Shown: positions 57,201 to 64,000 of the stretch, one piece after another
Numbering within the stretch: position 1 is the stretch's first letter
Layout: each line of letters opens with the position of its first letter
Assembly (NCBI RefSeq): GCF_947242115.1
Contig: NC_074716.1
Location: 49,730,069-49,794,068, forward strand
Reading direction: 5' to 3'
Length of the DNA stretch: 64,000 nt
DNA from: Biomphalaria glabrata
Lineage: Eukaryota; Mollusca; Gastropoda; Planorbidae
Program-made: the position numbers and the translations under genes
Notes under the pieces: model-generated
Database searches by the model: none
What the model saw: the letters and a program-made list of their open reading frames with translations, nothing else
Told to the model about the DNA's origin: nothing

Positions 57201-60200
57201 GCCCTCACTCAAAAGGAGTTTGATTATGATGATGATCTGTAGGCAGTATTTTGGCACCCCTCTCTGTCTTAAGCCTTGAATAGAATCTCTTGCAATGACA
57301 GGCCCGTCCATTCTTAAATGTGATAACATACTTTGTTCTGATAAGCCTCTAATCCAATATTTATTTCTCATGGTCTGAAATGTAAGCAGTTTGTTACTTT
57401 AATTTGAGGACAAAAAACTTGTTTTATTTTGATACATTTAAAACTTGGTTGTATTTTAGTATTGATTTATTAATCATCCATTTTATGTCCCATGTAGAAT
57501 CATGTAATTGGGATGGTAGACTACGTAATTATAGTTTTTACTCGGAATCGCCTGTAGGATCTTTGAGACAATTCTTTAAAAGAACATAAAGTAACTCTTT
57601 CTGACCTAGCGATATATAGGGCAGATGATGATACTGTCATGTTTCTTTGGCCCACTGTTAAAAATCAACTCTACTTTTCCCCAACTAATGTCAGGTACTT
57701 ATTAGACGTGGGTGGACTCAGAGATGCCTAAAGATCCCAAAATTAAAAAAAAAAAAACAGGAGTCAAACCAGCGAACCTCCCCCACCTCCCAGTTTAGAG
57801 ACAAAGCGCTTTACCATTCAGCCACCGCACCCTGAGACAATGTCAAGATAGCCAGTAAATCAGTGCCATCACGCTCACAGACCAAGGATGACAAATTGTA
57901 AATAAATACCATTATCAAATCTGTGTAATACTAGATTCAAACTGCTTCACGCTTTTGCCTTCCAGTTGAACAGTACTGACTGTTCAACAAGCTTGAAATT
58001 TGAATGGTTCTTTTGTGGCTATTTTGAAAAGAAAATCTTTTCTTTGTCTGATTTTTAACCCTCAAAGTGTCTCATTAGAAACAATAAGTTACGTTCCCAT
58101 GGAAACCTTGATTCCATGTTTCATTTGTTCCATTTCCAACAGTTCAACACAAGTGTGCACAGCACAACAAATGTAGATCTAAGGGAATATAGGAAGACCT
58201 TAAACTTTGTTCCCACGTGGTAATTGAATCCCTTAGTTTGACAACCGTGTGCTTGAATACTTGTATAGCTTGTCATGTCATCAGAAGCAGCAAATACCAT
58301 TAATAACAAGAGATGCTTTTCTTCAAAGTTATTATTTAAAAGCTGATGTCACATTGTACACTAGACTTGCTTTTTTTTTTTGTCCATTTTTTTGTCATTG
58401 TGCCCTCTAGGAACTCAGTCACTAATTTGTTGTTCATCATATTGCATTCAAAGGCTTAACCTATGCTTACATTATTTGTGAACATTTGATGTGCTGATGT
58501 TATAATTGGCTTGTATTTGTTTGGCAGGGGAGCAGCAGCTTCCCAACTATCCTGGACTGACTAGAGGCCTGGTGGCAGTTCTCCTATATTATGACGGTCA
58601 GAGAAGCTTAGTGACTGCCCTGAGAGCGCTGGCTCAAGCAAGAGAAGGGCGGACATGGACGGTGGGGGTAACACAGGAGATGCAGTCAGTTATTGATGTT
58701 TTCATCACTGAGCTGTTACAAGCTGGACTTGTTGGTACAATATTGAGTAAGCTGTTTAAAGCAATTGGGAGATTTACATAAAACTAATAATTTGTTTAAA
58801 GCTTTAGGGAGATGTACATAGAACTACTGAACTAGTAAGTTGTTTAAAGCATTAGGGAGATGTACATAGAACTAGAAAGTTGTTTAAAGCTTTAGGGAGA
58901 TGTACATAGAACTACTGAACTAGTAAGTTGTTTAAAGCATTAGGGAGATGTACATAGAACTACTGAACTAGTAAGTTGTTTAAAGCATTAGGGAGATATA
59001 CATAGAACTAGAAAGTTGTTTAAAGCATTAGGGAGATGTACATAGAACTACTGAACTAGTAAGTTGTTTAAAGCATTAGGGAGATATACATAGAACTAGA
59101 AAGTTGTTTAAAGCATTAGGGAGATGTACATAGAACTACTGAACTAGTAAGTTGTTTAAAGCATTAGGGAGATATACATAGAATTAGAAAGTTGTTTAAA
59201 GCTTTAGGGAGATGTACATAGAACTACTGAACTAGTAAGTTGTTTAAAGCATTAGGGAGATGTACATAGAACTACTGAACTAGTAAGTTGTTTAAAGCAT
59301 TAGGGAGATATACATAGAACTAGAAAGTTGTTTAAAGCATTAGGGAGATGTACATAGAACTACTGAACTAGTAAGTGTTTAAAGCATTAGGGAGATATAC
59401 ATAGAACTAGAAAGTTGTTTAAAGCATTAGGGAGATGTACATAGAACTACTGAACTAGTAAGTTGTTTAAAGCATTAGGGAGATATACATAGAATTAGAA
59501 AGTTGTTTAAAGCTTTAGGGAGATGTACATAGAACTACTGAACTAGTAAGTTGTTTAAAGCATTAGGGAGATGTACATAGAACTACTGAACTAGTAAGTT
59601 GTTTAAAGCATTAGGGAGATATACATAGAACTAGAAAGTTGTTTAAAGCATTAGGGAGATGTACATAGAACTACTGAACTAGTAAGTGTTTAAAGCATTA
59701 GGGAGATGTATATAGAACTAGAAAGTTGTTTAAAGCTTTAGGGAGATGTACATAGAACTACTGAACTAGTAAGTTGTTTAAAGCATTAGGGAAATGTACA
59801 TAGAACTACTGAACTAGTAAGTTGTTTAAAGCATTAGGGAGATATACATAGAACTAGAAAGTTGTTTAAAGCATTAGGGAGATGTACATAGAACTACTGA
59901 ACTAGTAAGTTGTTTAAAGCATTAGGGAGATATACATAGAACTAGAAAGTTGTTTAAAGCTTTAGGGAGATGTACATAGAACTACTGAACTAGTAAGTTG
60001 TTTAAAGCATTAGGGAGATACTCATAGAACTACTGAACTAGTAAGTTGTTTAAAGCATTAGGGAGATATACATAGAACTAGAAAGTTGTTTAAAGCTTTA
60101 GGGAGATGTACATAGAACTAGAAAGTTGTTTAAAGCATTAGGGAGATGTACATAGAACTACTGAACTAGTAAGTTGTTTAAAGCATTAGGGAGATATACA

Positions 60201-63200
60201 TAGAACTAGAAAGTTGTTTAAAGCTTTAGGGAGATGTACATAGAACTAGAAAGTTGTTTAAAGCATTAGGGAGATATACATAGAACTTGAAAGTTGTTTA
60301 GCTCATTGAATACTGTTTTCTTTGTTTACTGCCATAGGGAAGAAATAAACTTTGTGGTTCAGTCAGACAAAAATTAATTTATATCATCTAGTGTGCTAAA
60401 AAAAACCATGTCTTTCTTTTATAGTTAAGAAAACTATATAAATCAGGCTTTAGGTTTGTGGAATTTGAATATTAGCTTGCCACTCATTTTATTTTGACTA
60501 GATGCCATTAAGTCCATGGATCTTGTGAAAGAGCTTGACAGACTTCAGAAAGACAGAGCACTTGGTCCACCCAAACATAGGAAACAGGTCAGCCTACAGT
60601 TTGTGCTCATCACTTCGTATGTATTTCTTTGTGTGGTTTAATTATTTCAGGATGTCATTGGAACTTAGTCACATCTTTAAAAAAGAAGGATGTTGATTTT
60701 TATTGTGCCTCCTAAGAATTCAGACACATCTTTAAAAAAAAAGGACGTTGGCCATTGAAGGAAAAAAACAACTATTATTTCCAAATTATTTATTTTGATA
60801 ATCAAGATGCATGGGTAGTGAAGAGTACTAGTCCAAAGGAATTTTAATAAGCCATAAAGTTTTTCTTTCAATATTCTTTTCTCTAATTAAGTACTGATGC
60901 AAATAATTAAGTATAAAAAGTTAAGTTATCTATAAAATGTATTAATTAAGCAATTAGAGCTTTTAATTTTTTTGATGGGACTGTCTAGATTGGCATACAT
61001 GGAATTATTGTGAGTCTCTAGTTTCCTAACCTGGGGCTACAAACCTAATTTGAAAATGTTCTGTGTAAATCTTAGTTACTAAACCGTTCTCAATACCTTA
61101 GAATACCCACTTTTCTTACAATAATCTAGCTCTAGATCTAATAAAGCTAAATATTTTTCTTATTAATTGAGAGTCTCTTTCTCTGTCAGATTAACTAAAA
61201 ACATTATTGCGGATAAAATTCTGACTCCCAATCATCTAAATCCACCAAAATATTAACTTTAAACTTCTATATTTGGCTAGACCTACTGTAATTTGTGTCT
61301 GGATAATCATTATTGAAAATATTTTCACTTCAAACCACATTTAGTCCATTCAAAGTGGCAGACCTTTACACATGGTTTAACACATGGTTTAGTTATTAGT
61401 TGTTATATTTAGATTCTGGCACTTTTTTTTTTTTTTTCAATTAAGCAATTAACAAAAAGTAAGTAAAACTATAGTGCCATTTTGGAAGTTACTGAAAAAT
61501 CTGTTCAGTTTGGTAGAGTTATGTTTGATTGCCATTATTAAAGAAATATCACATGATAGAAAGATTAGGTATGTTAAAAAAAAATTTTTTGTAGGTCACA
61601 GATCTGTATGTTGAAGTACGACAAACACTTGGAGACATACTGTTCTGTTTAGCCTGCCAGCGACCTTTGAACATGATTGATACCCAACGGCTCATTGCAC
61701 ATCTACGTCAGGAAAAATCGCTCCAGGCAAATGAAACATTGGACTCTGTGACCCTGAGTCTTCTTATGACTCTGTGGTATTGTTTTGATGTCAGTTTGTT
61801 ACAGAGAGAAGATTCTGAAGGTAACTGAATAAATATTCATTTAATTATTATGTTTTATTGTTTTCTCTATGATGATGATGATTGTTTTCTCAGAACAGCA
61901 TTTTAATTCTTCCCACTGTTTATTAGGGAGGCACTGGGGCTTAGTGATAAAGCCCTTGGCATCCAAACCGGGGGTCCTGGGTTCAAATCATGGTGAAGAC
62001 TGATTTTTAGTTTCAGGATCTTTAAGTGCCTATGAATCCACCCAGCTTTAATGGGTACCTGATGTTAGTTGGGGAAAAGTAAAGGCGGTTGGTCGTGCTT
62101 GCCACATGACACCCTCTTTAACTCTAGGCCACAGAAACAGTTGATCTTAAAATCATCTTCAAGGTCTGAGAGGGGAACTTTTTTACTGTTTGTTTAAATA
62201 TGGGATATTGATTCCAAGATAGGAGAATATGTCTTAGTTTACTTGTTTTTAAGGTTGTAGAGAATACAAAATGTGCTTGGTCATTGTGCTGGCTTTATTA
62301 TAATCACTATTACTTTTGCAAGTTCAGAAACAGAATTTATTGCTTCTCTGCAAAAGATCTTTGGGTTGGTCAAAGGGGAACTATACATATCTACTGCTTA
62401 CATATTGACACCTGTCATGACATAGTCTGTTAAAACCACTATTATCTGCTCATAGTTTAAACCATTTAACTAAATAACCCTTTGTATATCGTGCATTACC
62501 TATTTTAGATTCCAGTCTTGAATTGACTGAATAAATGAGCTAAACTGTTTGAATTATAACTAAATTTATATTTTATCTTATTATATGTTCTAGAAGTTCT
62601 GTCCAAGCTTCCAGTGTTTAGTCAACCAGATTACATGCAAGCAATACACAAAGAATTGGTGAGTGACACCACTTGGGAGATGCCAGGGTTGAAGGCTGCG
62701 GCCCAGTTCAGTTGGGCCATCCTTCTTCGTCAAACATCACAGTTTAATGTTGCCAGTGGAGGTCAGTGGTTTTCTCAGCATAATTTAACATTTCAGTTTT
62801 TTTTTTTTTTTTTTGTTTGCTAACACAGTTAGTGGTAAGATTTTTCCTGTTGTTATCTTACAGGTCATAATTTTTACTCTTGTTTTAATCCTAAACAGAA
62901 TAAATACAACTCATCCGCTCAGTCCATACTTTAAAAAAAATGTGATTATGTATAAGTTCATAATTATTTCTAAATACATTGAGTATATGAAACCTGGCTA
63001 TTACAATTCACTTCTTATTCTACTTAATATATCTATAATATAAAGCATAAAGTAACGCATATGTATGTATGTATGGCCCGCATAGAAATCAAAGCCATTT
63101 CACCAATCTTGATAAAACATGGCATAAATGTTCCTTGGGTGCTAACTGGAACCGTGATGTATGTATAGTAGCCCTAAAACAAACTTAAGACCCTAAAACA

Positions 63201-64000
63201 AAAATGTTGCTCAGCTCTATGAAAGTATTACTATTTCATGAATCTAGGCCATGTTTACAGGAGAGAAGATCAAAAGGATCTAGATCTAGCATTTTTACAT
63301 AAATTCGTTCCTGATGTACTTTATAATCCCATATTGTAATAGGGCCATAAAAAATGCTCAGCTGCATAAAAAAAAAATTAGCCTTAAATTAAATCTTTTT
63401 AAAAGTGCTAGGATTCTAATTAAATTTAGGTGTTGCATTTTGTGAAATAGGCAAGTTCTATTAACTATGTGTGTAGGTATATAGTGACTTTGATTTTCTA
63501 CATGGGGATAGGGCTTGGCTCTAAAAAGTTGAGGACCCTCTGATGATATTGTACTCTAATTTTCCAAACACTTGAAACCAATGGCTTGTCATTTTACTCA
63601 CCAGGACCAAACGGAGGTAGTGATTTTTTTGAAGATGATGAACGTCTGGTAGATGTTGCCATGAATGCGAACCTGTTCTCATTTTTGAGCCTGTCCCTGG
63701 TCTCCTGTTCAAACTTTCATTCTGAGGTCAGACTCTTAAGTTTATTTCTATCATTAGTTTGTTGGTTTGCATTTGTAGGCATAAGATAAAAATTTCTTGT
63801 ATGTTTGAGTATTTATATATTTGATGTTGAACATGGTGAGTCAGGTTTTATTCCACCAATACTTTTTGATATATTAGAAGAAAAGCAATTGTGTACAAAC
63901 AGCTTGGTTTCTTAGTGTATCATTCGTTAAGGATAACAAGAGAACAAAGTATCTAATGTTAATGTGAAGATTAGCTTTGACTTAATGATTGCAACATAAG
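54229..64000 (+). CDS. NUP205: Nucleoporin NUP205, N-terminal part, continues past the window
   Basis: Inner-ring scaffold of the nuclear pore complex, an alpha-solenoid partner of NUP93. Eight exons join in phase: 54229-54259, 55192-55334, 56890-57061, 58528-58746, 60502-60587, 61595-61820, 62594-62761 and 63605-63726 (389 codons; the human protein is about 2000 residues, so most lies beyond the window). Diagnostic stretches: MADPGMAVNSAARVWAPF at the N-terminus, RKHKPDFIGLLKKP, ETFILSDLFELNELAAVELL, YPGLTRGLVAVLLYYDGQRS, LLMTLWYCFDVSLL and MPGLKAAAQFSWAILLRQ, all in the order found in animal NUP205. Exon 1 has a weak donor (GTATTA). The start codon sits in an A-rich context 200 bp downstream of a LINE fragment. 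Introns hold two minisatellites, SINEs and a LINE end. Confidence 0.95.
54262..54990. other. CTAG/AGATCT-rich stretch in NUP205 intron 1
   Basis: Repeated agatctag, tctagat and atctaga words directly after the first exon, like the block at 20440-23690 but shorter. Confidence 0.7.
55705..55780 (+). repeat. tRNA-like SINE head
   Basis: 'gcgcctcactagcagagtgg' followed at tRNA spacing by a degenerate B-box and 'caggtcgctccc'. No CCA or full clover-leaf; treated as a SINE fragment, not a tRNA gene. Confidence 0.4.
56145..56700. repeat. 38-bp minisatellite in NUP205 intron 2
   Basis: About 14 copies of a unit starting tgtatttgaaacacatctat, differing mostly at one site (tagtca/tagcca). Ends 190 bp before exon 3. 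Confidence 0.95.
57100..57245 (+). mobile_element. LINE 3' end with (GAT)n tail
   Basis: 'ccagggcttttgcaagagag' through 'ctcaagccctcact' to 'tgattatgatgatgatctg': same 3' end as the minus-strand LINE at 38778-38860. In NUP205 intron 3. Confidence 0.75.
57595..57835 (-). repeat. SINE family B
   Basis: Minus-strand copy, body and head present, with an A-run insertion near 57747. In NUP205 intron 3. Confidence 0.85.
58747..60297 (+). repeat. 48/40-bp minisatellite grown from the NUP205 exon 4 donor
   Basis: About 35 units. Long unit 48 bp (ttgtttaaagcattagggag ... ctactgaactagtaag), short unit 40 bp (ends ctagaaag). The first unit begins at the true donor (GTAAGCTGTTTAAAGCAATT), and every long unit repeats the form CTAGTAAGTTGTTTAAAGC. 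Near-identical units point to recent expansion. Confidence 0.95.
61925..62185 (+). repeat. SINE family B
   Basis: Head ggggcttagtgataaagccc, B-box-like GGGTTCAAATC, full body to 'ggtctgagaggggaactttt'. NUP205 intron 6. Confidence 0.88.
63055..63175 (-). repeat. Interspersed repeat family E, 3' part
   Basis: Minus-strand 'atcaagattggtgaaatggc' and catacatacata tail. NUP205 intron 7. Confidence 0.6.

Noticed and set aside
58747-60297. 48/40-bp repeats as a CRISPR-like or gene-encoding array
   Set aside because: Units are contiguous with no unique spacers and derive from an intron start.

Overview
The window looks like a gastropod nuclear genome, most likely a freshwater pulmonate snail (planorbid-like). 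This is inferred from AT-rich, intron-rich animal genes and from many tRNA-derived SINEs, LINE 3' ends, hAT-type MITEs and minisatellites whose mix matches what I know of snail genomes. No species assignment can be proven from the sequence alone.

Host genes. (1) 1-8481, plus: the last nine exons of an aminopeptidase P (XPNPEP family). All five metal ligands are present, and a hydrophobic C-terminal tail favours the membrane-anchored XPNPEP2-like form. (2) 13818-17480, minus: one uninterrupted 1220-codon ORF for a large low-complexity nuclear protein with an NLS, a C-terminal coiled coil and a PVDLS motif, tentatively LRIF1-like. (3) 35075-49161, minus: a gene assembled here from three short exons. 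It encodes a 102-residue secreted Ly6/uPAR three-finger protein with a signal peptide, ten cysteines in the three-finger pattern and a CC-x4-CN ending. (4) 54229-63726 onward, plus: the first eight coding exons (389 codons) of nucleoporin NUP205.

Layout. Genes 1 and 2 converge across a repeat-filled gap (8.5-13.8 kb). From 17.5 to 35 kb there is no confident gene. That stretch holds a very CTAG-rich block (20.4-23.7 kb), a CTCF-like site, hAT remnants, a 138-bp satellite, degraded LINEs and a solo LTR. Genes 3 and 4 are head to head, separated by about 5 kb of LINE fragments. The large introns carry most of the repeats.

Repeat biology is the most unusual part. Several satellites can be traced to their seed: a 60-bp array grown from inside a SINE, a 138-bp array containing a SINE head, and a 48/40-bp array grown from the NUP205 exon 4 splice donor. 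A 2.1-kb hAT-like element (46531-48646) with an exact 8-bp target duplication carries two tandem arrays, a 255-bp higher-order repeat of GC hairpins and TTAGGG repeats. It sits inside a SINE within the first intron of the three-finger gene.
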